Shown: positions 12,905 through 24,353 of the stretch, piece after piece
Numbering within the stretch: position 1 is the stretch's first letter
How the letters are laid out: each line of letters opens with the position of its first letter
From: Nageia nagi
Lineage: Eukaryota > Pinophyta
DNA: 64,000 bases
Reading direction: 5' to 3'
Assembly (NCBI GenBank): GCA_050084985.1
Contig: JBITNC010000001.1
Span: 23,436,001 to 23,500,000 of the forward strand
The notes under the pieces: generated by a model
Databases searched by the model: none
Told to the model about the DNA's origin: nothing
What the model saw: the letters and a program-made list of their open reading frames with translations, nothing else
Translations under genes and position numbers: made by a program

Positions 12905-14547
12905 GGTTTTGCTGGATATTGATGTAGATAAATCACCATAAGAACAAAATTCTCCAACACAAAGGGTAACAAGGAGCATGACCTTGAACAAATCCTTAAT
13001 TACTAATATTGACAACAACCATGAGCCTTCAACCTTCAAAGAAGCTTCTAAGCATAAGTGCTAGATGGAAGCCATGAAAGTGGAGTATGAGATGCTTATG
13101 AAAAATAAAACTTGGGATTTGGTTCTTTATCCCAATGATAATAATGTGATTGGTAATAAGTGGATATATAAGGTCAAATTCAATTCAGTTGAAGATATTG
13201 AGAAATACAAGGTAAGGTTAGTAGCTAAAGGTTTTGCTCAAAAATACAATGTAGATTATGAGAAAACCTTTACTCTCATCGCAAAGATACCTATTGTGAG
13301 AGTTCTTCTTGCTCTTTCTACAGCTCAAGGATAAAAGTTTTTCAACTTGATGTCAAAAGTGCATTTTCAATGGTGAATTAGATGTGAAACTCTTCATGAA
13401 TCAACCAGAAGGGTTTATTATGGCAGGTAAAGAGTCCTTTATGTGCAAGCTAAAGAAATCTTTATATGGACTTAAGCAAGCATCTCAAGCCTGGTACAAA
13501 AAGATTTTAAGGTACTCTGCAAACATTGGATTCTCCAAGTATTTTTTTGACTTCAATATATATATGCTCCATCAAGAGAAAGACATGGTATTGATTCTCC
13601 TTTATGTGGATGATCTTTTGATTACCAAGAATAATGATGAAATCATTCAAGAGTGCATATCCAAACTTAAGGTAATGTTTGAAATGATTGATCTTGGTCT
13701 CTTGCACTACTATCTTAGCATGTAAGTGTATCAATAAAAGGATTGCACTTACCTCAGTCAATCTAAATATATATCAAGCATCTTGTAGAAGTTTAAAATG
13801 GAAGAGTGTAGATATGCTGTAATCCCCATCTCTCCTAGAATCATTATTTCTCTAAGCTCTAAATCTCAGTTAGCTGATGCTATAGCTTACAAGCAATTAA
13901 TTGGTAGTCTTTTGTATTTGACTATCTCCAAACCAAATATTACCTTTACAATGAATCTAATGGCCCAATTCATGGAAAAACCTTATGTTGAGTATCTCAA
14001 TGCTATTAAGCATATTTTGAGGTATGTTGCAAGGACTAAGGATCTTACTTTCAAGTATTCCAAGTTGCCCTTCTTTGTTCTCTCTAGATTCTTAGATTTT
14101 GACTATGGACGAGATAGAGATGACAAGAAGTCAACCTCTATGTATGTGTTTAGCATTGGTTTAGGTGCTATCTCTTGGGCTTCCATGAAGCAACCTACTA
14201 TTTCTCTTTTCACCATCAAAGCTAAATATCATGCCATGTCTGTTGTAGCCTAGGAAGCCATTTGGATAAGGCATATTTTGAAAGAAATTAGGTATGAGCA
14301 AGGTAGCTCATCTTTGATCTCTTCAGACAATCAATCGATTATTTCTTTAGCTAAGAATCCAATGTTCTATCAGAGAATAAAACATGTGAAAATCCACACC
14401 CATTTTATCAAGGAGAAGGTTCTTATGGCATCATATACCTAAACTATTGTCCATCCACCTTGAACTCTGTTGATTTGTTCACTAAGCCCCTCTTAGAAGC
14501 TTAGTTCTATAAGCTAAGGGATGCTATAAGGTTGGTGAAGTTGCCCT
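12905..14547 (+). pseudogene. Ty1/Copia element B: RT and RNase H (5'-truncated)
   Basis: Homology to Copia A starts at about 12,905. RT begins at 13,065 with AMKVEYEMLMKNKTWDLV, then NVIGNKWIYKVKFN and a 'KVRLVAKGFAQ' block. Near 13,350 the conserved DVKSAFLNGE region has lost one base and shifts frame. The frame resumes at 13,384 with CKLKKSLYGLKQASQAWYKKI and the active site LLYVDDLLITKNND, so YVDD is intact. RNase H follows (13,798-14,253) with GSLLYLTISKPNITF and a C-terminal TIKAKYHAMS, where AEY is usual. The tail has SDNQSIISLAKNP and KHVKIHTHFIKEKV, then DLFTKPL. After the last stop comes the polypurine tract. It is dead because of several stops and one frameshift. Gag and integrase are missing. 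Confidence 0.87.
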
Positions 14548-14557
14548 AAAGGGGGAG
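14548..14557 (+). promoter_or_regulatory. Polypurine tract of Copia B
   Basis: AAAGGGGGAG sits just after the end of the pol reading frame, the place where a Copia polypurine tract primes plus-strand DNA synthesis. It marks the start of the 3' LTR. Confidence 0.7.
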
Positions 14558-15490
14558 TTAAGTTTGAATTTTTATGTTAAATTCATGTTTATGATGACAA
14601 ATTCACCCTTAGAAGGATTTTGTGCTATATAGTGTTGATTTTGTTGTACACCTTCATGGTAAGTTTACTCTACATGAGGAACTTATTGTACAAATTGGCC
14701 AATTTTGCACTATTTAGTTATCCATGTGTGAAGAAATCTTATATGTTTTTTGGCACTATTTAGCTATCCATATGTGAGAAACTCGTATGTGCATACTCTA
14801 TTTTTTAGTCAATCTAGCACTATTTAATTATCCATATATGATGAACTCTTATGTATGTTTTGGCATTGTTTAGTTATCCATATGTGAGGAACTCGTATGT
14901 GCATACTCTATTTTTTGGTCAATCTAGAACTGTTTAGTTATCCATATGTGAGGAACTCTTATGTGTCTTTTGGCACTATTCAATTATCCATATGTGAGTA
15001 ACATGTATGTGCATGCTCTATTTTGTAATAATAATCAACACATATTTTATATATAGCAAATGACAATAAGTTTTTATCATGGCATCTTCGTGATGACTTA
15101 TAGTGCACCATTGATCAGTTCATGATGGCATTTGTGTGATTCATATATCTTTGTTGATATGAATATGATGCATCTAACTGATCTTGTTATTTGAGTTGCT
15201 TATGACTTGCAGGTTCCTTTGAGATTACAAGTTGCTTACCTCAAGTATGCAAGATCTTGGAGACTCTTCATGACTTCCAGTTGGATGACTACTTCATGTA
15301 CATTGAAATCGATTGTGGTTAATGATTGTATTTGGCAAAGTAGCGAGTCTCAAACTAGATCTTTCTTACTTCATAAATATGTAAAAAGTTCTCATCTTCA
15401 TTGTATTTGTTTGGAGAAGAACTCTCTTACTTTCTTTTCTTCTTCTCTCTTACTAAATAGAATTCTATGTTATATTCTTATTATGCAAGT
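14558..15490 (+). repeat. Presumed 3' LTR of Copia B
   Basis: It begins right after the polypurine tract and has no coding pattern. Its first bases (TTAAGTTTGAA) lack a clean TG, so the exact start is uncertain by a few bases. The end is not defined; it is set where the neighbouring minus-strand Copia pattern begins. No partner LTR is available because the copy is 5'-truncated. Confidence 0.4.
14707..15036. repeat. Higher-order tandem repeat, three 110-bp units of 46+64 bp
   Basis: Six subunits start with GCACTATTTAGTTATCCATA or close variants. Lengths alternate exactly: 46 (14,707), 64 (14,753), 46 (14,817), 64 (14,863), 46 (14,927), 64 (14,973). Short subunits end in 'ATGTNTTTTGG'-like text. 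Long ones carry an extra block with GTGCATACTCTATTTT. So there are three 110-bp higher-order copies at 14,707, 14,817 and 14,927. Confidence 0.9.
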
Positions 15491-16970
15491 AGAATAAATA
15501 TTAGTAAGAGAAGTATGATATGGAAGACCATGTACCATGTCCTTATCTTACAAAGTGATTAGGTAGTTTGGATTCATATATCCTAATCTAAGATACCAAA
15601 GAGTGGTCACATCTATAACACAAACATTGAAAGCATGACTATTAGAAGCTATAATATCAATTAGAAATATTCTCCCAACTCCTTTAGTGCTTTTGATATT
15701 ATTTGAAATCCTTTGGATTTATCATGAATGAAGAAAATATTTCTCCTTTCACAATATCAAACTCCACCTTTAGATTGTTGTCCAATATCTAACTAATTGA
15801 TAAGAGGTTTTTCGTGATCCCTAGAACATATAGGACCTCTTTGATATGAAATTTGTTCTTTCCAAGTCAAACATGAATATCATCCTTGCCTTCAATGCCA
15901 TGGGATGTAAACCAATCAAATTTGACCAGGATCTATGTTATCATACAAGAAAGTAAACCAGTACTTTTGACTAGTCATGTACTTGGAAGCATCATAATCA
16001 ACATACAAAGTGGATGAGACTAAAGGGTTCTTTTAATGAAAAAAAGTGAGATCACCAAAATATTCAATCATTTCATTAATAATATTTATAACATTACCTT
16101 GTTGCTGTCATTGTTGTGGTCTTAATTATTTTCACTCCCCTTGATTCTAAGGGTTTTGCCCTTTTTATTTTTTATTCTTATTACTCAAAGAGCCTTGAGC
16201 AAAATAATTGTACTAGCAATCCTACAATTTATGCCCCTTCTTGCCACAAATCATGAAACTTTTCTTTTGCTTATCATTGAACTACAAGGGATTTTTACCT
16301 TTTCCTTTCTATTGGAAGGGTTTATTAACTCATTGATTTAACAACATAGCTTGCTTCTCTTCATGGGAATTATCATAGAAGTTTTCTTCTTGTTGCAACA
16401 TATTCACCAAATTTTGAAATGTCAGTTTTTGTTTTAAAATTTGAAAGAAGTCACAAAGGTGCAAAATTTATTTGGGAGTGCTCTTAGGACAACAGGTACC
16501 AGGAGCTTGTCTTCCATGGTCTCTCCTAACGCTTGTATGGAGGCTTAGATTTTTGCGATTTGAAAAAGGAATGATTCCAATTTATCTCCACCTTTAAACC
16601 TTAATGTGTGTAACTATCCTTGAAGATGCAAAATCTAGTTTAGGTTCTTGGACTCATAGACTTGCTACAACTTCTTCCATGCATCTTCAACTTTAGTGCA
16701 TTTATGGACATGAGGTTGGACATCATTTGATATGCAAAGCAAGATTATCATAAGTGCCTTGTTTTTATGTTGATCATACTTAGTTGGGTCTTGGCTAGCT
16801 ATGGTTGGATGTATTTTAGTTCTAGTAACAATCTCTTGTAATTCTTCAAATTGAAGGATTGCTTGAATCTTTGTTTTCCATACAAAATAATTATCTTCCT
16901 TCAATACTTGGGAGTCAAGGAGAAAAATTTTGGGGGTAGTATGGGCCATGCTTATCTTTATAAGATTTTG
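15491..16970 (-). pseudogene. Ty1/Copia element C: gag, zinc knuckle, protease, pre-integrase
   Basis: From 16,949 leftwards the minus strand reads MAHTTPKIFLLDSQVLKEDN then YFVWKTKIQAILQFEELQEI, a Copia gag N-terminus of the DUF4219/UBN2 type, followed by ...CTKVEDAWKKL. Further on, gag continues with KGGDKLESFLFQIAK and ETMEDKLLVPVVLRALPNKF. A zinc-knuckle remnant CGKKGHK follows. Protease remnants near 15,990 contain a DASKYMTSQK text where Copia has DSGASxHMT. The end has LWYLRLGYMNPNYLITL and DMVHGLPYHTS, the GAG-pre-integrase domain (canonically LWHxRLGH). It then stops at about 15,500 without integrase core or RT. It is a different family from Copia A/B. The frame is broken in many places. 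Confidence 0.75.
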
Positions 16971-17759
16971 TCTTCAATCAACAATTTGTAGAAAAATCAC
17001 TCACTTTAGAGTGTGAAAAAAAAATAGTTTCCTCCATTCAAATTTGCCTTAAAAAAATTGATTTTTAATTTCCTTCAATTTCATAAATTTCTTCAAAATA
17101 AAGTATGTCCTCCACGGTATTTAATTTAATGAGTTTGGATCAAAAAATATTAAAGACATTTAAATTTTGATCATATGCTAAAAACAATGTAAGCACATAC
17201 CTCTTGTTTTACCTTTGTTTTTCCAATGTGGTACTTTGCCAATGCACCACAAGATTCACCTTGAGTAAATAATAAGTTGGATTTCTTTTGTGTCTTCAAA
17301 TTGATCTTCCTCCTCTTTAAAAATTTAAAATATTTTGATAGATAGATAATTTAACTTCGACAATAGTTTTCACTTTACCAAATTTGAATGGGAAATTTTT
17401 GAATATATCCTCCACCTTAAAATATTTCTTTCCTAGTCAAAAAAATTATTTGTCTCCTCCAAATGATTTAAATGCTTTTAAAAAAAAATCAACTCCTTAC
17501 CAAGTATTATCTCCTTCAGATTGAATATTTGCTAGGTAGGTTTGATATTAATGAGCAAAAATAAACTATCACATCCAATATTACCTCCACGATGGCAAAT
17601 TTGTTGGGAAATTATTGCATTTAAAATGTTCTCCAAATATTAGTGATGGTGCTGATTTAATTTATTATCCTTTTTTTGGGCTAAATTTGTTGAGCGCTAG
17701 GCATAAATTAATTTATTTTCAAAATATTTCTTGATGGAACTTTAGAATGTGTTTTAATT
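16971..17759. other. Non-coding; probable leader/LTR side of Copia C
   Basis: AT-rich sequence with many poly-A/T runs and no coding pattern. It lies on the 5' side of Copia C, so its LTR may be here, but I see no clear ends. Confidence 0.35.
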
Positions 17760-18130
17760 AAAATTATTGGATAACGTTCATTGGTTAATACTTCTGGGAG
17801 GCATCATGCGACAGAGATCAGGCTCCGCAAGCTTTTGGAAGGTGATGGCGCTTGCACACGGGCTGCAAATGACTATTTTTTGGCTGGTGGGATTTAATAT
17901 TTAAACAAACCTCTATTGGAGGGAACGCGAGGTGCACACGGGTTGGGTTATCTTGCCAGGAAGGTTGCGTTAGGGCAGTATAGCTACTACGTTAGGGAGA
18001 TTTTGCAGATCAAATTGATCTTCTCCTCCTATTCTCTTCAACATTAATACAAAATTATTGTATTTTAAGGATTCTCTTTTTCTTCACTTCTTCATCAAGC
18101 ACAATCATCTCTAGGTTATGGTAAGTATCC
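17760..18130 (+). promoter_or_regulatory. CpG-rich leader/promoter-like segment
   Basis: This block is clearly less AT-rich than its surroundings and keeps many CpG dinucleotides. It contains two copies of GCACACGGG(C/T)TG 80 bp apart (17,854 and 17,934). Between them is an AT-rich TTTAATATTTAAA element (17,892-17,904) that could serve as a core promoter. A pyrimidine-rich leader follows and ends in ATGGTAAGTATCC near 18,120, which fits a splice-donor consensus. It lies ahead of the unassigned reading frame starting at 18,397. The role is inferred from composition and position only. Confidence 0.3.
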
Positions 18131-18179
18131 ATAACTTCATTGGGTAGATTGAGGAGAGAAGGAAGACAACATATTTCGT

Positions 18180-18392
18180 TGTAATACTATATTGTGAAAT
18201 AGCACAAAGAGATACATTGTATTGATATGACCACAAACAAATACATGGAGTAGTAACAATAATGGACTATCTCCAATAAACCCTATTATCAACCTAAACA
18301 TTATTAATATTAATAATATATTAATATTACATTTATTACAATACTATATACCTAAATGTATCTATTTAGCTAATGTATTATTTATTCTAACA
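18180..18392 (-). repeat. Short LTR-like segment
   Basis: On the minus strand it starts TGTTAGAATAAATAATAC and ends ...TAGTATTACA, the usual TG...CA form of a Copia LTR. The end section resembles a retroelement R/U5 with CAATACAATGTATCTC. It is only 213 bp long, has no primer-binding site beside it, and the flanks (TTCGT and TACAA) do not form a target-site duplication. A solo LTR with decayed flanks, or chance, are both possible. Confidence 0.3.
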
Positions 18393-18396
18393 TACA

Positions 18397-20390
18397 ATGG
18401 TTCAGTGGAATTTGGATAAAGATCCAAATACTTGGATTTCTTTTTTAGTGATAATAATCTACCATTCTGCTAGGCAAACTTTGAAGGAGGTTTGTGAAGT
18501 ATTGAAAACCATTCTAGTGGTATCTTATCAAAGTTAAAAGGTTTGAAATCTCTCTTCACCAATTTTAGTGGTTTCTAAATTTTACTATGCAAATTTTTAG
18601 GAGGACCACATTGGCCATTTTAGAGCTATAAAGTGGGAATCCGACACTACAAGCTAGACACTGGGTATTTCTGGCACTCAACTTTTAAAATGAGATTAAT
18701 CTACGAATTCTGGTCTAGAAGAGGTTCATTGTATATCTAGGCCAGCCAGATAGAGATTTTGTTTCAAGATTTTGAGATCTAAGCCATGGAAGAGTGACAT
18801 TGGGGATTTTCACCCCAATATCGGAGTATTGGAGGACCTAAGGAGGTTTTTGGGCTTCAAGGAGGTATATCAATGCTCATATCAGAGAAATTTAGTTGCT
18901 AAGAACCTCATGAATTCAAATTTTTGGAGCATAGGAAGCCATACGTAGAGGTTGAAGGTGTTACATTTTATTGTTGTGATAAAATTTGGGCCCATAACCT
19001 ATATGTCTACATTCATAAGAGTTGCTATAGTAAATAAGGATACATTTACAATGGTTCAAGAGCAATTTCAAAGATGTACATGGAGTAAATTTGCAATTAG
19101 CTAATTTGTTGGCACTCTAAGAGTGCAACATGGGAATTATAGCCTTTAGATCTTGCTCATCACATCCCTACAAGGTGACATCATCATTTTCTACATCATA
19201 TTGGGTGATAAGGAGGCAAAAGATGTGACATTAGGTCTAGGGGGATTATTTCGACATCTGTTGTTTAATTTAGGACTCTGGAACAAATTCATCCACCCTT
19301 TAAACAATCAAAAATTAGTTTTGAGCAATTAGCATATTTCAATTTTGAATCTAAAATTTATTTTAGAATTTTTAGGAGCCAATTTCAAATTTTGTTTGAT
19401 AAGATAAAATTGAAGAATCAATTTTGGGAGAGATAAGGTTGAAGATTAAAAATTAGTTTCAAATTTTAATTAAGGAGATGGTAGAACAAAAGTTAGATAT
19501 GGTGTTTGACTTGTTTGTCCACTTACTGGCCAAATTGGATAAGGAATTATTTGATGAAGATATTACATCCAAAGATAAATAACTATAGAGTTGGAAAAAG
19601 CTGCTATTGAATTACAGTAAAAGATCAACAAATTATAAGAAGGTGGTACCCTTTCAATCATATTTAAGATTAATTGGGAAGAAAGACTTACTTAATAACA
19701 CCTGAGATACACACCCACCACAAAGGAATGAGGATACAAATGATAATATAAGAAAATAATAGCTACTCCATCTGAGAGAAAGAAGTTGACACACATGGTG
19801 AATTAATTCAAGAAATAGATAAGGAAAAATCATTTCCCTCTGCCTAAAATAGAATCCATTCATGAGTTTGAAGATGAAGATGTGTCAATAATTGAAGATA
19901 ATATCACCAATGATAATTATGAAGTATGTCAAACCTCCCAACATGTTCCTATTGAAAATCATAATGAGGATACGATCAATGAAGAACATTTCAATTTGGA
20001 TGAAAATGGGTAACCATCCAAGCCAAACCCTTGGTTGGAAGCAAGTACATCAACTTCAATCTACTCAGTATAGAAGAGGTTAAGCAAGAAAAATTAGTTT
20101 TAGAAAATAAAGGAGGCACAACACATATAAAATAAGTTTGCAAGGAGGACATCACCATGAAAAAAGGTGGTGGTGAAAATAATGAGGTATGCCTTGATTC
20201 TCAAATTATATCTTTTGACGAGTCTGAAGATAATCAGGCTAAAGCAAGAAGTTGGGACTATTTGAAGATAATGAGAATGTATCTCAAGGAAGAGGCACTA
20301 AAAAGAAGTTATTTTGTAAACCCATCAGTAAATATTTTAGGGAAAATAACAAGAAGGTGGTATAAGGAAGAGGATACATAGAGAGAAAAT
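18397..20390 (+). pseudogene. Long decayed reading frame, family not assigned
   Basis: From ATG at 18,397 one frame stays protein-like for about 305 codons to 19,310 despite roughly nine stops. It starts MVQWNLDKDPNTWISFLV. It includes GVLEDLRRFLGFKEVYQCSY (from about 18,826), RCTWSKFAIS near 19,080, and KEAKDVTLGLGGLFRHLLFN then LGLWNKFIHPLNNQKL near 19,280. Beyond 19,310 the pattern moves between frames: EMVEQKLDMVFDLFVHLLAK near 19,480, ELEKAAIELQ near 19,590, an acidic block IHEFEDEDVSIIEDN near 19,870, and KKGGGENNEVCLDSQIISFD at 20,160. The total is about 650 codons with a possible coiled-coil and acidic tail. I see no RT, transposase, zinc-knuckle or enzyme motif. A gag-like ORF of an unrecognised element is my best guess; it could also be a dead host gene. 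Confidence 0.5.
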
Positions 20391-23300
20391 AACAATATAA
20401 GGTGATCACCAATTTAGATCTAGTAAAGGCACATGAAGCAACCATTTCAACAATTCCTAAGGTTGCAACTAATGTAACCATGATAACAATTGTTGGTGAA
20501 ATTAAAATTGCATCTTCCATAGCAACAAAGATTCTCTTGCATTATATGAACACTTCTACAAGGTAACACAATGACCTTACATTATATTATGGTTGTAGGA
20601 TAAATATGACAATCATATTTCCAATTTTAGTGGCCTTTGGTGGAAGTACCATTAAGTTTAAAATCATGATAATAGATGAAGTTCAATATTGGGTACATAG
20701 GATAGACTTAGAATAATAGTCATTTGATAAGGGTTGTGTGGTGAATGAGGGACAATATGGGATGATGTTGCACAAAATATTTCTATACATTAGATTTCAT
20801 ATTATTTCCCTTTCAAAACTATGGTAGAAAGAAAGGTTTGGGAATTTTTTTTTTTTTTTAAATAGTGCATTAGTAACACACTTGAAGAAGTAATTAGAGA
20901 AAAGAAATTGAGTAGTTTGGGATATCATCAAACTAAATTTCAATCCATACATAGGGCTGCAACACTAAATAGGTTTAATTTTGTAGTCTATGCTATATTT
21001 ATAGTGAGTAAAGGGGCATCCAATACATACATATTTCTCGAATGCTTAAGGAGTGCATTGGAAAAGGATATTATAGCATAAATATGGTAATAATGGAAGA
21101 ATAATAATACCATGTACAAAGCTCCAATTGAAGAAGACTAATCAAAATAGTTTGGGATACATGCAAGTAGCTTAGAGCACATTAAAGTCTCATACATGGT
21201 TTGGGACATATGTTTGGAACCCTCCTCATACTCCATTACCACAACCATAACCTTTGGTACTCTTTTTCAACAAGAATAATTTGGATTTCAATAATTTAGG
21301 GGTTATTCATATTTACTTGGGAATATTTTAATATTTGGGCCCTATTATTATGTAAGTTCCACCGGGGGCTCTCCAACATGGGACAAGACTCTAGAAGTCA
21401 TTAATTGTTATTTTTATTTATTATTTGTTCGATCCACTTAAAGTTGGAAAATAATTATTATAATTAAAATACGAAGGCAAATAATTATTGTAAATGGAAT
21501 ATTAGTCTTCTTAAATGAGGTGTTGCATGTTTCTAGTCTTTATGAATGTAATTTAGCATCCTGAGGTATTTAGTAAGCCTCCAATATAATATTTCTCCCC
21601 CTAAGTCGGATGCATTCCTAGGGGTAAATCATGATGAATATAAGATGGTAACATTGATCCTAATGTAAAATATCAAGAAGGAGATGTTGCACCTAGGAGT
21701 GCACACCAACACCATTGGATGAGACTTTATCGATCACAATGCATCCATGATGAGATGTCTCACTCTAAGAGTGAGTATGGACCCTACAAATTGATCCTAT
21801 ACATCCCAATGCTAGAACAGGGTAGGAGGGTCTTCCTAAGTCTATAAAAGAATAATGATTTCTCACTTAAGGATATGCTTATTCATAATTATTTCTCTTC
21901 TTTAGGTTGTGTGTGTTAGCTCCTTCCATTTCCTCTTACGAAACAAAAACCTACAAGAGATATGTGAGACTTAGCAAGGTTTTAGGATTGTACATATCAT
22001 TACTTTGATGCATAACATGCCTTAAAGGCTTTGATAGCTATCTAGGGATGTTTTTATTACCCTAGACTATCTTAACACTTCTAGAGACCCTAGTTTCTTG
22101 GCCATAGTTTGCAAAGGAGTAAGTCCTAGTACAAGCCTTCCACTACTATAGGATAACCTTGGTGCATTCCTTATTTCTTAGCTACATATTGAATATATTT
22201 ATCTAGGGAATCCTTTATGTAAGATGAGGCATATATTTTAATTATTATTGTAACATTATTAAATTACATTTTTGTGGCTCAATTATTGTGATATCTTTTG
22301 AGCTCTTTCCCTAGAGGACTCGACGTTGAGTTTTTGGATGCTATTTCATGTTATATTGCTATCTTAGCTTAGACATTTGGTTTTCTTGAGAATTATTACA
22401 TTTTGTAGATGAATTATTACACTTAATCTAGATATTGGATATTAGTATACTTGTTTGTTGAGTTTATGCACCTGAGGTTGGACATTGGGTCACTTAGGAC
22501 CTTAACATTGGGTTCTAAACTTCTAGTTTAGCCCTTAGAATCTAGATGTCTTCTTCTTGGAAGCTTGGATAGGGCTTTTTTGGTGCATGAACAAGTTTTG
22601 GCTAGTTTTAGTGCCTTTTAGCTACCTTAGAAGAGTCCCATTGGCATGATTTTGGATCCGCCCCAATATGGAATATTATAATAGGAATAAAAAATCAATG
22701 TCATGCTCAATCTCAAAATAGTCCAAATAACTTCAAATTGAAAAAATAACATTTCCAAATATCTTATCAAAGCAATATAGGATTATTATCGATCTTATAA
22801 TAGTAATTTAGAACTTATAATGATCCTATTTTTGATGGATTTTCAAGTCAAATTAGTTTTTAATGGTCTTATTAAGCTTTAGGAGCTATCCAATTATGTT
22901 AATTTATTAAAAAAATAGTTTTTGAGATAGAAAAATATATTTAAAATAATGAGAAATGTTAAGTAATTAATAAAGAATAAAATAGTATAAAAATTAGGCT
23001 AAAATCTCAAATTTTTAGACTTGTAGCAACATCAAAATAATCAAAGGGATCTTTTAGGTCATTTGGGGCCATAAACATGACTTCCATCGATAGTATCAAA
23101 GCAATACAAGACCACAAACAATCTTTATCTTGAGAAAATTTTAAGTTAAGGAAATTTTAGGGGTTGCTATGATAAGCTTTTTCAAGTCAAAAATGTTAAA
23201 AATGTCATTTTTCTAGTAAAAAAATATCTATTTTTTATCATAAATTTTTCTATATATTAAATAAAAATTAAAATATCCTTTAAGGGTAATGTGATCACCT

Positions 23301-24340
23301 ATGTTTCATCAAAAATTAAAAAATCAAGCTTCAAAAAATATGAGACAATGCAATTTTTAGGCCAAATTTTACCCTAAAAGAAGGGGTAATTTGAGAGGTT
23401 CCTACACCTTCTATAATTTTTCCCAAATCTATCTAGTATTTTTCTCTATGTAGTTCTATTTTATTTCATGAATAGTATGAAATAGATATCTAAAAATTCA
23501 ATCTAGAAGGTTTTCATTTGGGTATCCAACTTTGATGACATGTTTAAGGTACAAAACAATAAAAAGGTAAAAATATGGTATATCAAATTTTTCTTGCAAA
23601 AATCATTCAAATGTATTTTAAAAATATTATTTCATGTTAACATTAGTATATAACATTTCTATAATTATTATTATCTCAATTTATTATGTTTAATCCATTT
23701 TCATTTTTTGGGCATTAAAAGATCGATCATGTCAACTCCAAAATGATATCATGCTAATAATCATCTTCTTAAGTTATTCATGCTTTTAGGAGTTGGTTAA
23801 AATTTTATGATTATCTATGGCATGCATTTAATTGGTGCACTATAATTTCTTATTTTTATCTTTGGGTAGTAGAATATCCTCCATGCAATAGTCATGATGA
23901 TATCCATGGGCCATCATAAATCCTCTTTGTATATGTTTTATATCATTTTTAGCATTGCTTTTCATATCATGTTCATCATTATATCAGTAATCAATGCTTA
24001 TCTATATTTTGTATATTGATATATTAAGAAGTACCTAATTGTTTTCAAGAATTACTAACATCCCTCACTTCACCTAAGATAAATGTCAATCCTCATGACC
24101 ATCTTCTCCCTTGTAGAATCCTTTTTTTTAGGTTCATTTTTCTTTGAATCCTTTTTTCAACCAAGTTTTACAATTGATCCAAAGTAAAAGGGGTAAGAAG
24201 GAAGGTGAAAATAAAACATATTAAGCTTATGTCATTCACCATCATCATAATCATAATTAGATAAGTATCATCAAAATTGGTAATACTTTTTTTCTTTCTT
24301 CACTTTCAAATATGTTATCAAGTTCATCCATCACATATTT
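20391..24340. other. No recognisable gene; possible old LTR promoter near 21,842
   Basis: Some protein-like text continues to about 21,060 but I cannot assign it. CTATAAAAG at 21,842-21,850 is a good TATA box with a plausible leader behind it, and 21,340-21,960 is a little GC-richer, so an old LTR may sit here. From 22,680 to 24,340 the DNA is plain AT-rich with no coding signal. Confidence 0.4.
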
Positions 24341-24352
24341 AAAGGGGGCAAA
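24341..24352 (+). promoter_or_regulatory. Polypurine tract before a TGTAGA-type LTR
   Basis: AAAGGGGGCAAA is followed two bases later by TGTAGATTCC at 24,354. This is the usual polypurine-tract/3' LTR joint of plant gypsy elements, and the same TGTAGA start is seen in two other LTRs of this window (44,560 and 47,208). Confidence 0.5.
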
Positions 24353-24353
24353 T

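Noticed and set aside
13507-13761. Minus-strand 84-codon frame
   Set aside because: It is the antisense of the Copia B reverse transcriptase.
11827-15036. CRISPR-like arrays from the regular repeats at 11.8 and 14.7 kb
   Set aside because: The repeats are head-to-tail with no unique spacers and lie in plant retroelement DNA.
18180-18392. Definite solo LTR with target-site duplication
   Set aside because: The flanking five bases differ and no primer-binding site is adjacent; kept only as a low-confidence LTR-like segment.
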